Shown: piece by piece, positions 1 to 11,981 of the stretch | Layout of the letters: the number at the start of each line of letters is the position of its first letter | How positions within the stretch are numbered: position 1 is the stretch's first letter | Translations under genes and position numbers: made by a program | NCBI GenBank assembly: GCA_036320915.1 | Contig: JAXBDG010000012.1 | Span: 434,001 to 498,000 of the forward strand | DNA: 64,000 nucleotides | Direction of reading: 5' to 3' | DNA from: Linnemannia elongata | Lineage: Eukaryota; Mortierellomycota; Mortierellomycetes; Mortierellales; Mortierellaceae | Notes under the pieces: model-generated | The model's input: only the letters and a program-made list of their open reading frames with translations | Databases searched by the model: none | Told to the model about the DNA's origin: nothing

Positions 1-124
1 CAAATTCAAGCTCATGCTGTCATAAGGGCAACATCTAAATAAGCTGCAATTAATCTCTGTTTCTCTTCTCTCTTGCACTCCTCATAATTTGTTCCGCCCG
101 CTGCTCGCAATTACTGTCCTCTAG

Positions 125-3100
125 AAAGCGTATGCTCAAGATCGTCTGGCTCGCTGAGGATGCTCAAAGGTAGGTGGACCGTGAATATTCGACTGGGTCC
201 GGCTCGTGTTAATGCATTGGGCGGAGAGGAGAACAAAGGTTTCTAACAACTCTTCACTCATCCGTGATTGCCTGATAGATTATTCCCTCCAGAGGCACCC
301 TCCGAGATTCTGGAAGAATTCCTCCCAAAGATGAGCACCAGTAACCTACCAGAACTTCTCAGGGCTCAATCGTACTTGGCGACTTTCCTACCAACACGTA
401 TCGAATCTGGTATGGATCCTCGCGAATGGTTGCCGGCTGTTTTCAGGTTGTGGTCAATGGCTGTTCAGTCAACGGAGTTTGATCGGAATTTCCTGGCACT
501 CGTCGGTCGGGTGGCGGTGGACAACATTGGCGTTAAAGATATGTTCACGCAGTCTCAAATCCGCACTGTGTTCGCTGCTGGTTTGAGCGCGCTTAACTTG
601 CCTGTTGGTAAAGGTCAGCGCTCGAACGCCGTCGATTCACAAGGGGGCACGTCTCACAGTGCTATCAGTCGCAGTGGAGTAAGTCGGGCGATAGCAGGGC
701 TTTGTCGAGCGAGATAAGACCCCTATTTTTTTTCACTTAAACACTATAGGCTCTAATCCGACGTCAAATCTTCCCTTGTATAATAGATGAGGATGATTAC
801 GTTTGTCATGTTCATTATCAACACCATCAACCCTCTCACCAAAAAAGAGTGCCCCGAGTCGTCGACTTTGTCGCACCTAGCTGAACTGATCCAGGCAACA
901 GAGTCTTTTTACCATCCTTCAAACTACGGAAAGTGGTCGTATGTCCTTGCTCTGTTCTTGGAAGCCTTGGCTCGCGATTATCTCGAGAGGTGGAATGAAG
1001 GTACATTTGAGAGCTTTTCTTTTTGGGCCAATTGGTGCGACGACAAGTTGTTTCATATTAACCGTCATTATCACACACTCCTCTCTAACTATCTCTGTCT
1101 CCCGCCTCCTCTCTCTCTTTCGCTGCTATACAACCGTAGAGAAACTGCCGAAGTGTAAAACGCCACAGGAATATCGCCTGACGACAGAGCTCAACAAACG
1201 TTTCGTGGAGACAGTGAGAGGCGTTACCTACCAATTGATGTTCTCAAAGGACCAGCGTGCAGTGGCGACCAACCAAAAGACTTTGCGTTATCTAGCATGG
1301 ATCGAACCCGGACTGATTATCCCTGGAGTGCTTGAACGGGCTTACCCATCGCTGGAATCCTTGACAGAGAGTCACCGTACCACGAGCGTCATTTCTGCGC
1401 TTGGTGCCTTGGCGGTCCCCATGCTTAACCGCGAACACTACCCTCAAGGAGGAAAGCACCTGGCGCCACTGCTCCACCTGACAGTTCCTGGAGTAGATAT
1501 GAACGATCCAGTCAAGACTTGGTACACGCTGCTGTTTGTCACGTCCATGGTATCAACCGTGCCGATTCGTGATTTGACCGAGATGGGCAGCGCAGGATTC
1601 GAATGGGGAGGCATTGATATCGACATGCTGGACTCGGAAGGCACTGTCGACCTGGATTTGGAAGACTCTAGTCGAAAAGCCTCTACTGCCGACTTTGAGG
1701 AATGGCTAATGAAGTTTCTGCGCCGCGTTATTCTCATGGTAAGGGCCGTTGACTTTTTTGTCTTGATTTTACGTGAACCTTTTTTTCTTCCTTTATAAAC
1801 TATGGATATAGGGATAGCATCTAATGGGCAAATACTTTCTTATCGATGTTGACATAGTTTGAGAACTACCCCGATACCAGTCAAGGAGCAAAGAAGGATC
1901 AAGTTGAGCGCTCAGTGACAGCCACCATCTCCGTAAGTGATTCTATCGAGCTAGTTCTCAGTGAAATTGTAACGTTGCATTGCCATGAAGTTAAGACTGA
2001 CACTCTGTATGCTTTCATCTCATATATAGTATTGTTTCGAGTCCCTATTCCAGCAGATTTCACCCAAGCTATACGACATGACGACAAAGCTGGTGATCGA
2101 CCTCGTAGAATCGGCGCCTCTCTCTAACGCTGAAAACGCTATGGGCACCTTCATCTCCTGTTGGGCTGGTGCTGATAGCAAGCATGCGATGGCGCGGCTA
2201 TTCCCGACTCTCGATAGGCAGATCCGATCTGAATTGGAGCATGGTGCAAGTTCGGTTCCATCTCTGACATACTCGCACTTGAACAGGGATAACTCACTGC
2301 ACTATCACCAGACACTCCTTGACCGCCTCATTGGCTGCAGTGACCTGTTGGGTCACAAAGCTGAGTTGCTCAGTCTTATAAAACTGATGACGGAAAAGTG
2401 CCAGGATCGACGAGGTTACAAACTGGCTGCTAAAGCCGTGGGCTCTGCTTTGAGTGGGCTACTTGTCATCGCACCTATGGATCTTCGGTCGCATGAGCCA
2501 TCTCGATGGAATGACCCTGGTAAGGACAGCTAGGTTTTTATTTTGGTGAACAGTGGAGGTTTATGGACGACAATATTCTTGACAGACAACTAATTACATG
2601 TTTTGTTATTTATATTTATTTGCTCGGCCTTGTTAGCATTCATGGCAGAGTCGCATAATCACTGGGGTACACTGGGGGTACCAGGAACAGAGGCGGTCAA
2701 TTGGCATGTCCCTTCGCAGGACGAAATTAACTTTGCGATCGAGCTGATTGATACATTCCACGTCCCTGCAATGGAGCGTCTCCGAGAACTGATGACTTCG
2801 ACGATGCTGGAGGGCAAGCAGTTGGCGATCGAGATCTGCAAGTCGTTAATGATGGTCAAGGCCGTTATTGCAAGCATGGTGACACTGGTCGAGGACGACG
2901 GTGATAGTCCAGTCTCAAAGTCTAGCGACGATGCGGCGACTGTGCAACCGTTGAAACGAATCGAATCAGGATATTGTCTTACAGACTTGAGCGACCCTCG
3001 TACCAACAAAATCCGGAAGATTCGTGCAGAGACAGGAAAGCTACTTCACGAGCTCATGACGTTCTTCCAAACGAAGCGTGAAGATGATGTCGTGAACATC

Positions 3101-6100
3101 AAGGTTGTCGTTAAGGTATGGACACTGTACTTTCCAACCCGCCCATTTCACCTTACGCCGCCAAACATATTAATATCAAAATTCACCGCTTTGTTTCTGT
3201 AGGCTGCTCGTATCTTTCTCTCTGACCATGGCGTAGATAGCAACACCTTTGACAACAACAAGAAGGGCCACGATATGCTCAAGGAGATGCACAAGATCCC
3301 GGGACTCAAAAAGGTCTATCCTCGGTTCATGCGCTGTCGGCGAGCATCCCTTCAGCTGCTGCTACGACTCAAGATCAACTCCTTTGGACGCGCCAAGACC
3401 GAGATGCACGACTCGCTCATCTTGGGCCTTACAGAGTTGTCGCTGAGTCAGTATACTGACGTCAGGAAGTGAGTTCTTTTCCCACGCCACCGATCCGTCA
3501 TCCTCCACCAATGTGAACCTGTGCTGACATTGAAAACGCCTCGTTTTTTTATTCTGCATTAATCATAGAAAATCACAAATCGCTCTTATCAAGGCGGTAA
3601 AGTGTTACCAAGGCGCCAAGAACCTTGTTCTCCCTATACTGTTAAAGTCATTGGAGAGCTCCAACACCGATTTTGAGCGCATTAAGGGAGCCCTGTATCT
3701 ACTCAACGCCAAGGCATTCGCCCTTCCCTGCTTGCGCGACTGGCGATTTGCACCCGAATACATCTTGCGGCTTTGCACTGCCCACCACGCCGACAAGCCA
3801 AGTGTTCAGACACTCGTCAGGAAGTGCTTCATGGAGTACATCATGAACCTGACGAACGCCTCCTTCAAGACGTTGATAAGCAGCGAGTTTGGAGACACCG
3901 TTCATCAGTTCATTGAATTGCACAGCTTGCAGTTCGACCCCGACACCCTCAGTCGCTCTTCAACCAAAGTCAACAACCGCCGACTCAACAACATCAAAGC
4001 CTACGACAACTTGGTCCTCTCTCTGACAGAGTTGGTTCAAGACGAAAGCCTTCATTGGCGGTACCAGACTATGGCAATGAGCTTTTTGGAGCTCCTGATG
4101 CGACCGGAGATCCCTTGCAGCCGCGAAATTGCCGAGTTTGAGACCAAGAGTTTGCTCTCAGAGATGCCGACTGTTCGCCGGATCGCCCTTTCAAGTCTGA
4201 CCATCACAATGGTCAATATCAAGGTCAGAACCTACGCACAGGGAGACCCTTACAGCTTGATAATCCGAAAGGCGTCGAACCCGTTGAAGCGGATCGTGAC
4301 TCTTCCCGAGACTATCCCAGATGACTTTACCTGGGAGTATCTCAAGGCGTCTGTGACAGAGATCGACTATGACTATCCAGAGTCAAGGTATGCAACACTT
4401 TGAGCACCAGTGTGTATTGCCTTTTAGAGACTTGGGAGCGACAATTGATCGTAAATGGCAGCGCACATGCATTGACTCATTTACTTTTCGCTTCTTCTGC
4501 CTAGTCTGATGGATGATTCAACAGCAACGGGATGGCTGGCCTGGCCAAAGTCTTACAAGGCTTATCTGCCCCGAACAGAGACTTTCGTCATGCCTGAGGT
4601 GGAGGCTGACTCTCGACCGGCATTTGACCATCTGGAGCAGTTCTTCGGGCAGGAATCGTTCTGGGAGAAGCACATTGAGTACGTGGCACAGGAACCAGTC
4701 CGAGGAGAGCGACACGACTCCTTTAGCACGGAGCAGACCCGACTCTACAAATCGATTTTTGGTCTTTGGGAGGACAAATTCTTGGATGTCATTGTACCCC
4801 CACTGACCAAACTGTGCGCCAAGGTGGACGACAAAAACTCCCAACGAACAGCGGCAGAGTTGATGGGAGGATTAATCCGTGGTAGCAAGCACTGGAAGAA
4901 ATCTGGACTTGACCGCATGTGGGCAGTATTGACACCGCTGCTGAAGAAGGCATTCCAGCAGTGCACGCCTGATTCTCTGCTGTACTGGGAGAGGTTCGTC
5001 AAGTACTGTTGTCACTCTCGTGATCCACGACGTGTCCTGCCCCTGATCACCCTGATCTTCAACACGCCTCTGGACAAGGACTCGACCGCTGCTTTCTCAG
5101 AGTCCAAAAACTTGTTCTTTACCCGGGCTGCTCTGATTTCTTTCTCGTGGAGGGTTTCCTTGCTGACACCTGCGTTGAGGGAGGACTGTCTTCGCCATGT
5201 CACCCATCCGTACAAGCAGGTCCGTGAGATCCTGGGCCATGTGATTAATGAACTCTTTCAGCTGGCTCCCCATCCTTCCTACAAGAGTGTCGACGCCTTC
5301 TTGAAAGACCAAAAGGCACTTGGGGATGCGTCCAGTCCAATGGTTGAGCAAATAGACAAGAAATCCGCGCACCAGATCGCAGAGCTGGTCAAAAAGCTGG
5401 AGAAATGGCGAGCTGAGCGGCCACCTGCCGTCCAAGGAGCCTCGGACTACACTAATGCCAGCAAGACAGGTACCTTATATCCTTGTTTTTCTCATTCTTC
5501 CTTACGCGTTGGCTGTGTCTTCTTGAATCAGGAGACGAAATATGTTGTATACTCTATTAATGTCGTTGGCATTCTATTGCCTTCCTTCAACAGTGCTTGC
5601 ATGGGTGTACCAAGCGCTGACTGGGTTCCGAGTTCTGTCGACATATGGGGTGATCTTGCCTCTGATACCAGAAATCTTTCAAATGCAGGATATTCCGGAC
5701 GACCAGGATTTGCAACAGCTGGCGACACTTTCCCTATTGCAACTCGGACGATTTGTGTACCCAGCAGGGATGGTTCCCACATTGGTGGACATGTTCTGCA
5801 GGATCCTGAAGGAATCGACCAGCTGGCATGTCCGAAACAATGTCCTTCCGGTTGTACAGATCTTCTTTTATAACAACCTGTACTCGATGGATGTGCAGAT
5901 GATGGTCAAGGTCATGGATGCCGTCTCCGGCATGCTTTTGGACCCTCAGATCGAGGTGAGTCTCCTTTGACCATATCCTCACTTTGTTTCTCGCAGCATG
6001 TGTCATCCTACTGATGTTTCATGGCAATGCAACAGTTTCCACTAACAACAACAATGCTATTTCCTTTAATGCTCGGTCCGTGTGATCTATATTAGGTTCG

Positions 6101-6539
6101 TCAATTGGCTGCATCGACTCTGTCAGGAATTGTCCGATGCTCACAGCGCACGGCGACACAGACATTGATCTCGCACTTTAAGAAGCTGTTGCTATCGACT
6201 CCACTGCCAGCTCGCAACAAACGGGACCGATCGCTACCCAAAGAGGCTTTGCCTGAGGGGTATTCGGAGGCGGTGGTAAAGCGACATGCAGGAGTGCTGG
6301 GCTTGTCGTGTCTCTTAGAGGCTTTTCCGTACGATGTCCCTCAATGGATGCCTGAGGCGATGGTATTCCTGGCCAAGTACTTTTCAGACCCTCCGCCTAT
6401 TTCAACAACGGTCAAGAAGACGTTTGGGGACTTTAAGAGGACCCATCAGGACACTTGGCACGAGGACCAGAAGCACTTTGACCCTGAGCAGTTGGAGGTG
6501 TTGAGTGACATGCTGATTTCCCCTAGTTACTATGCTTAG
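125..6539 (+). CDS. BLM10: Proteasome activator BLM10/PSME4 (PA200), 3' part
   Basis: Partial gene whose 5' end lies left of the window. About 1714 residues are visible in 13 exons: 125-169, 279-678, 750-800, 850-1000, 1140-1738, 1858-1932, 2030-2519, 2637-3115, 3203-3468, 3569-4387, 4505-5469, 5594-5955, 6096-6539; bases 1-124 look like intron. The exons join in phase and give a continuous HEAT-like helical protein. Family landmarks are FPPEAPSEILEEF near the start, FYHPSNYGKW, and a C-terminal DUF3437-type region around VRQLAASTLSGIVRC. The chain ends in SYYA, the C-terminal tyrosine motif with which Blm10/PA200 docks onto the 20S alpha ring and opens its gate. Known role: ATP-independent activation of the proteasome in nucleus and cytosol. 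Family members are about 1800-2100 residues, so perhaps 100-300 residues are missing on the left. The 850 acceptor (49-nt intron 801-849) is the least certain junction. Confidence 0.93.
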
Positions 6540-7063
6540 ATTTTCTGTTCTATATTATGCAATTAACGTTTTAAAAATATTCACAACAATCACTTTGTCT
6601 CTGTTGATATCATTTGTGTGCTATGTTGGTGCTTTTTTTTTTAAAGAGAGGGAGGGTATAGAGATGTGGATGTGTTTTTTGTTGTCCATTCAGTTGTATT
6701 GTTCTTCACATCACTCCTCTCGAGAGTGACATTTTTCTCCGTTGAGACACAGACAGGTACACAGAACTTTAAGGGGATGACGCATCACATACTTTAGGTT
6801 TTTCTTTAAGCTTTATGGTGAAATGATTGAGCTTAATCATGTCACACGGAATGAACCACTCACTCTTTGTGCAATCCTTCTGCCACACGCCACCTCCAGG
6901 TCTTCCAGTATAAATACCATATAATTCCAAGTTTATTGATGTGCTCATCTTTGGAGGAGGTATAAGAATATGCTAAGAGTGAAAGATAGCCAAGCTGGAT
7001 GCAACAACAGCTCAAGAGCACCTATCAGTCAACACGATTCGTATGTGCTCTCGATCTCGCGGG
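6540..7063. other. 3' flank of BLM10, no gene seen
   Basis: AT-rich 3' UTR and spacer following the BLM10 stop. It holds short T runs and no reading frame that looks coding. No recognisable repeat was seen. Confidence 0.6.
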
Positions 7064-7774
7064 TCACAACGTCCTGTTTGAGAATGGCGATCGCGTTGGT
7101 GGCTCATTTTTCCAGTCCACTGGGAAGCTGGCATAGCCTCTTTCCTCAAACGTCAAAACCAGTTCCCTAACATCGCTCAGGACCTTCGAGTCCCTCTGGG
7201 TCCTGCTCTTGACGCTCGCCACATCTTGAAGTTTGGACTCGATGTCAATCCTGTCCAGGCGGTGAGTGTGGTTTAGCTGATGGAAAATGAAGGCTACCAG
7301 TTTGATTCCTGACCTTTTCTTGCCCTTGGGATCATTGAACTTGGATCTTGTCCGCCGCTTGATCGTCAAATTCTGACGCGAGTCTTTCAGGACCCAAACC
7401 GTAGATTCAGGATGGGGATGGAAGGCCGTGTTGTTAGGACCAACAACAACCGCTCCACGTGTGAGAACGTTACCAAGGCGTTCCACGTTTGGGTGCCGAT
7501 GAGGATCTTGGTGGCACCGGCGTGCTGTCTTGGTGGCACCGGCGTGCTGAAGTGGCACCGGCGTGCTGAAGTGGCACCGGCGTGCTGAAGAAGCCCCGAA
7601 CATCGACTCATGTCTCAACACCAGTGTCAGCTGCATCCTGCACCTCAACCTCATCAACCCTGTCCTCGTCCTCGTCGATACTTTGCTCTTTGGTGGTTGA
7701 GGCGATGAATGTGGTACCAGTCGCGGCAGGTGAAGGGGAGGAGGAGATACTTTGTCTAGGATTGAGAGATTCAA
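7064..7774 (-). CDS. Doubtful ORF, possibly a gene relic
   Basis: Open frame of 236 codons on the minus strand with no family I recognise. The C-terminal part (about 7064-7450) has balanced composition and reads like protein, with stretches such as LVAFIFHQLNHTHRLDRIDI. The N-terminal half spans the 17-bp direct repeats at 7511-7587. Their 19- and 22-bp spacings put successive copies in different frames, so that half is unlikely to be genuine coding. It may be one exon of an unrecognised gene, a decayed gene, or a chance frame. No partner exon with convincing splice sites was found. Confidence 0.25.
   Translation of the reverse strand: MNLSILDKVSPPPLHLPRLVPHSSPQPPKSKVSTRTRTGLMRLRCRMQLTLVLRHESMFGASSARRCHFSTPVPLQHAGATKTARRCHQDPHRHPNVERLGNVLTRGAVVVGPNNTAFHPHPESTVWVLKDSRQNLTIKRRTRSKFNDPKGKKRSGIKLVAFIFHQLNHTHRLDRIDIESKLQDVASVKSRTQRDSKVLSDVRELVLTFEERGYASFPVDWKNEPPTRSPFSNRTL
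7511..7587. repeat. Four direct copies of a 17-bp unit
   Basis: The unit gtggcaccggcgtgctg starts at 7511, 7533, 7552 and 7571, separated by short spacers (tcttg, then aa). All four copies are identical over the 17 bases, which implies recent expansion. Confidence 0.85.
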
Positions 7775-7797
7775 ATAACTGGGCGAGGTTGGTCTAA

Positions 7798-9211
7798 GCC
7801 ACTGTTTGCTGCATTACACATAAAAAGTGCTTTTAGCTATGATGAAAGATTCCCTCCCTCATTCTTTATGGCACCCTTCCTTCTTCTCACGTCGTCTTGA
7901 ACACCTTAGTGAACGTCACAATCACTCCCACCCACTGTTTCATGTGCAACAATCAATACAAAAACAAGCGCACTCTGAAAACGTATCAAACCGATTGTCA
8001 TGATGGAGAGGCAAACCGTTCACAAAAGCTGCAATGCACAATGTAAGGCTGCCATTTCTCCTTGCAGTCTCGACAAAAGTATGAGCTTCATCGTGAGGCA
8101 CGCCCAAGGCTCGCTCAGTGTGCACCGCAAAGTGCCCGCAATGCGGCCAAGAATTCGCATGCATTGAATTATATCGATGAGCATGAATAGGATGGGTATG
8201 CCGAGGAAGTGCAGCAAAGCAAAGACGTGCGGGAACAGATCCGACAAATGAGGGGTATCTTTACAGCGGCGGTATGAACCGCCATACGACCCTTGATATC
8301 ATCGGCTACACCGAATCGCTTGTAGTGACGCTGGAGAGTGGCGAGGAGGCGCATGTTCTAGCACTACCCGGGAGGACAGAGAGGATAGTGTCAAGGCAGA
8401 ATATGTCTGTAAACCGTCTGCGACAACAGCGTCATCTTTGAGGACTGGACCATAGTTGATCCGAGCGCATGTGAAGAACCAACAATGTGAAATTAATAAA
8501 CGATTGATACACACCAGGAACAACTTTGGAGATTAGTTTCGCTCTGACAGAGTTATAAAGGACCATGGGTCTCGCAACATTAGTATGTCGTTTGGAAGTG
8601 CATTTCATGCATTGATGGCACATACTAAAGAGTGGTCAGTGGGATTGCAACAGATTTTGCCTTGTTAACAAAGATAGAGAAGTGGGTATTCTGGCCACGA
8701 TGGTGTGCTGCTGTAAGTACTTCGGCTGTTTCGGAAGGGTGCTTTTCATTACAGCACAGCATATAAGGATGGCTAGGGAAGCTTCTTACCATGCACAGTC
8801 CACAATCCACAATCCACAACCCAGAAACGCTGACTTGACTGTTGCTTAACAGTTTTGGTGGGGAGAACGAACATCGAAGAATCAGGTACTGTTGCCATGA
8901 ACGCCTGGCTACCACAAGCCAGTTTTCTGGAACCATCGTAAGTGTTATACTCTGGAAAGCAAGTGTTTTTTGTTCTTTCGGATTCATTTACGGTAAGCAG
9001 ATCGACAACCCCCCCCCCCCTGTCTGACCGGTGGTGTTCGGCAGGGGTTTTGAAAAAGTTGATATTCGTCAAATTGTCAATTCCAGGCACCATTGGCTGT
9101 CAAAATGATCCCGCCCTTTCCGTCCATCGAACGCAAAATGTTAACTCTACACTCTCCCTCTCTCACTATAATAATCCCTCCCCATTGTCTCTAAACTATC
9201 ATCTGTTGGGT
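7798..9211. other. Gene-poor region, no supported gene
   Basis: About 1.4 kb without a convincing coding frame on either strand. Short overlapping ORFs (for example a hydrophobic minus-strand frame at 8020-8247) have no supporting splice structure or family similarity. It contains a 10-bp C run near 9009-9018 and a small triplication of 'cacaatc' near 8801-8818. It may hold decayed coding sequence. Confidence 0.5.
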
Positions 9212-9345
9212 TAAGGCTGAACGCCTCTAAGTCAGAACCCGTGCTAGAACGCGACAAATACCGCCTTGGCCATTTTTAGTTGAATACGAATAGACCTTCG
9301 GGTCCAAGATCATACTAGGATAAAACGTTGGTTTGTTTGTTACGT
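9212..9345 (+). rRNA. Isolated 3'-terminal fragment of 28S (LSU) rRNA
   Basis: The stretch ggctgaacgcctctaagtca followed by gaacccgtgctagaacgcg is the highly conserved sequence near the 3' end of eukaryotic large-subunit rRNA. The next conserved word, gaatacgaataga, follows at the expected distance after a variable stretch, and the fragment then runs into ccttcgggtccaagatcata. The rest of LSU (including the sarcin-ricin loop AGTACGAGAGGAAC), 5.8S and SSU are absent upstream, and protein genes lie on both sides. This is therefore a stranded fragment, not an rDNA unit. The right boundary is approximate. Confidence 0.85.
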
Positions 9346-9816
9346 TTAAAAAAAACAGTAACAGAAGTCGTGGCCCTCTTGGCTTTTGGACCTGGTCGCA
9401 GAAGAAGCAGCAAAAGTTGAGCTTGGGTAAGAAGGAGAAATAAAATCACCTCCTTTATTCTGAAAACGAAAGTCAATAAGGTGCGATATGATAAGGGATT
9501 GAACATCGAAATCCTTTGGGATCCAGGATGGAACCGAAAAGGGTGATATGCTGGGGCCTTGTTGGGGCTCTGAGATGCGGAACGGGTTTTGTTTTGGATT
9601 GTCATCTGAATGCGGAAGAAGGATCTATGTGTTTCTATGGAGAGGGAGAAAAAAAAGGTACGTCGTTGGTCTTGCTGGACGCCGTCTTGTTTCCCCCTGG
9701 AGGGTAACCGGAATGACTTGGTCCAGCGTGAGTGGCGCCAAGGGTCTCCCTTTGTTGGTCTATGAACATAATGAGTGAGTGATAAACACCATCTAGAATC
9801 AGGCATATATTGGCCA

Positions 9817-9850
<34 letters not shown>

Positions 9851-10137
9851 GTGGTCATTGTAGTCCTTGCTCCCTCTTTCTTTCTTTTATTCTCCCTTTC
9901 TACATCTGCGCTCCTTTCTCTTTTCTGTTCACTCTTTTCTCTTTTCTCTACACCGCTTGCAATCCCACTATCATCAAACACATTCTTTCACGATACTTAC
10001 CATCATACTTTTGCAAAAGCACAAGGCAACTTCCTGCATCCCAGGACATCATCCTCGCCGGCTCACCCTGACCGCGTACCTCATATCCATCACATTGCAC
10101 TTACAACAAACAAAAAAAACCCCACGCTCGAATAAAT
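9346..10137. other. Intergenic region and 5' leader of the Kre9/Knh1-like gene
   Basis: No coding frame is supported. It contains a 30-base T run (9820-9849) and then a strongly CT-rich stretch (about 9865-9960), typical of the promoter/5' UTR before genes in this window. The sequence caaacaaaaaaaaccccacg leads to the start codon at 10138. Confidence 0.5.
9820..9849. repeat. Poly-T tract, 30 bases
   Basis: Uninterrupted run of about 30 T about 290 bases upstream of the start codon at 10138. It could be a nucleosome-disfavouring promoter element or a retroposed poly-A tail in reverse; the sequence alone does not decide. Confidence 0.9.
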
Positions 10138-11519
10138 ATGAAGTCAATGCTCACTTCTGCTTCGGCGTCGTCCTTGGTCGGCGTGGCCGCAGGGCTTTTG
10201 ACCCTGTCCACCCTTGCCCTTGTTCGTTCGGGTATGTGAAGTGAACTGGGAAAATTGTACCCTTCTCGCCAAGTAGCTATCCTTTTTTTTTTGTCTGTGT
10301 TGCTCAGTTTTACTAAATTCAATCTCGCCTGTTTTCAACAACGCGACATTTAGACAAAGTCTACCTGACCATGCCCAAGAACAACACCAACGCGGTTGCT
10401 GGTGAGTGCCCAACAATACCCCTCTTCTTCCTTCTCAATCTCTCGCACACACTCTCCCTTTCATCTTACTACTTACTCTACTACTCATATATCACTCACC
10501 AAAAAAAGCGTACCTTGTGTTCAACTGATTCGGAGAGTTGTTTGGTTTAACAAAACTATTGTCGTCGTATTCAATCTAATGAATGTGATAGGATGTGATA
10601 TGGACGTAGGGTTCCGAGTCCAATACTCTGACCTCGCGATGCTCCAGTGGGTCCAGGTACAAGTCTTGAGCGCTGACCAAACCATCGTTGTCGACAAACT
10701 GGACAACTCTACCCGCACTGAATGGGATGGTAAGAAGCAGAAGGGGAAAAAAAATGCATTGGCCTTCTTTGACCTTTGGTTCTTATGCCACACGTTACTT
10801 ACCGGCTGCATTGATGTTGTTGGCATGAATATTTATTTTCTTTAGACGTGCGTGCCAAGAACATTACATGGTCGATTCCTGCAGACCTGGCACCGGGCGA
10901 CTACATCCTCCGAGCCTTTGGAGACGCCTACTACTACTGCACCGAGAATAACATCCGCACCTTTTGTTCACTCCCTCTCGAGGACCGAGAGACCATCCAT
11001 GTCGCCGCCCCTCTGAAGGCAGGAAGCGACATTTCTTCGTCGCCTTTAGAGTGTCCCTCAAGCCTCACTCCTTTCTCAAAACCAAAGACCTCTTCGGCTT
11101 CATCCCTGTCCTCGCCATCAACTTCGTCGTCCTCGTCGTCTTTTTCTGCATCTACAAGTACAACGCCCATACTTCATGTCAATATCGAGCCGGATGTTTT
11201 GAATCTGCATCAAAATGGCGATCACGTTGCCAAACAGCAGCAGGAACAAGAACAAAAGACTTCCACTGGAAGCATTGCTGAAGGAGGAGGAGGAGGAGGA
11301 GGAGGAGGAGGACAAGGCATGTCGATGGAACTGTCTCAGAAGTCCAACTCTGAGGATAAAGATGATGGTACAGCAGCTATTGGCAAGGAAGGGATGAAGA
11401 AGGATGGCAGCGGGTCTGCTGTTAATGGTGCCGGTGGTGAGGGTTGGATGGTTGCAGTTCGAGTGGGCTCGGGCACAAGGCTCGCGGTTGTGTTGGCGAT
11501 GACTTTTGTTCTTCTGTAA
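10138..11519 (+). CDS. Secreted GPI-anchored protein, Kre9/Knh1-like domain
   Basis: Four exons (10138-10231, 10354-10401, 10592-10729, 10846-11519) encode 317 residues. The N-terminus MKSMLTSASASSLVGVAAGL is a plausible secretion signal. A compact domain of about 100 residues follows, ending in NITWSIPADLAPGDYILRAF. This pattern is seen in the fungal Kre9/Knh1-type Ser-Thr-rich GPI-anchored family, linked to cell-wall beta-1,6-glucan or wall assembly. The rest is a Ser/Thr-rich stalk, a Gly run and a low-complexity tail. The final hydrophobic stretch TRLAVVLAMTFVLL directly before the stop fits a GPI-attachment signal. Expected site: outer plasma membrane or cell wall. The family call rests on pattern memory; secretion and the GPI signal are read from the sequence. 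Confidence 0.72.
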
Positions 11520-11711
11520 GCCGGAGACGCGAGGCAAGAATGGGTGGTGCGCTATGAAGACGAGAGAGCGCGAATGTTGGATAGTTTACTACCCATCTAG
11601 TAACCTATTCATAAACTACGTATCACATGACACTCGCCACCAACTGTTTTGCTCTATTTCTGTTTCCCTTCTTTCACTCTCCTTGATTCCTCTCTTGTCT
11701 CCTTCTCTTGC

Positions 11712-11742
<31 letters not shown>

Positions 11743-11981
11743 ACTCTCTTGTCTCTTTTATAGTCCACTTCTCACTTCACCCCATCATATCGTCATCATC
11801 GTCATCATCGTCTTCTTCTTGTTCGTCTTCTCCTTCTTCGTCTTCTTCTTCTTCTTCTTCTTCTTCTTCTTCTTCGTCTTCTTCTCCTCTTCTTCGTTTT
11901 CTCCCTCGTCCTATCCTTCTCTTCTGCCTCTTGTCTTACATCGCGTCTTCTCCTCTCTCTATTCTAATACTCTCCTGCCAC
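11520..11981. other. Intergenic region and pyrimidine-rich 5' UTR of the PDK1 gene
   Basis: Contains a (CT)n run at about 11711-11733 and a TTC/TCG-rich tract at 11801-11895. The open frame continues upstream of the ATG at 11982, but it is encoded by these simple repeats and is judged non-coding. Confidence 0.6.
11801..11895. repeat. TTC-type triplet repeat
   Basis: Nearly uninterrupted ttc/tcg/tca triplets in the leader of the PDK1-type gene. In frame they read as poly-Ser upstream of the chosen start. Confidence 0.85.

Noticed and set aside
8020..8247. Hydrophobic minus-strand frame that could be a membrane protein
   Set aside because: Short, no splice partners, and overlapping frames on the same strand look equally good; chance is likely.
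8255..8340. Plus-strand words NRHTTLDIIGY recalling a cytochrome P450 helix
   Set aside because: Only about ten residues match, the following sequence lacks the expected phenylalanine-glycine continuation, and no heme-binding Cys motif occurs nearby.
10964..11281. Overlapping frame with a hydrophobic segment inside the Kre9/Knh1-like gene
   Set aside because: It is an out-of-frame shadow of the Ser-rich stalk; the spliced frame has the signal peptide, domain and GPI tail in order.
11649..11981. Upstream extension of the PDK1 frame (poly-Ser)
   Set aside because: Encoded entirely by CT and TTC repeats of the leader; the ATG at 11982 is followed by normal-looking codons.
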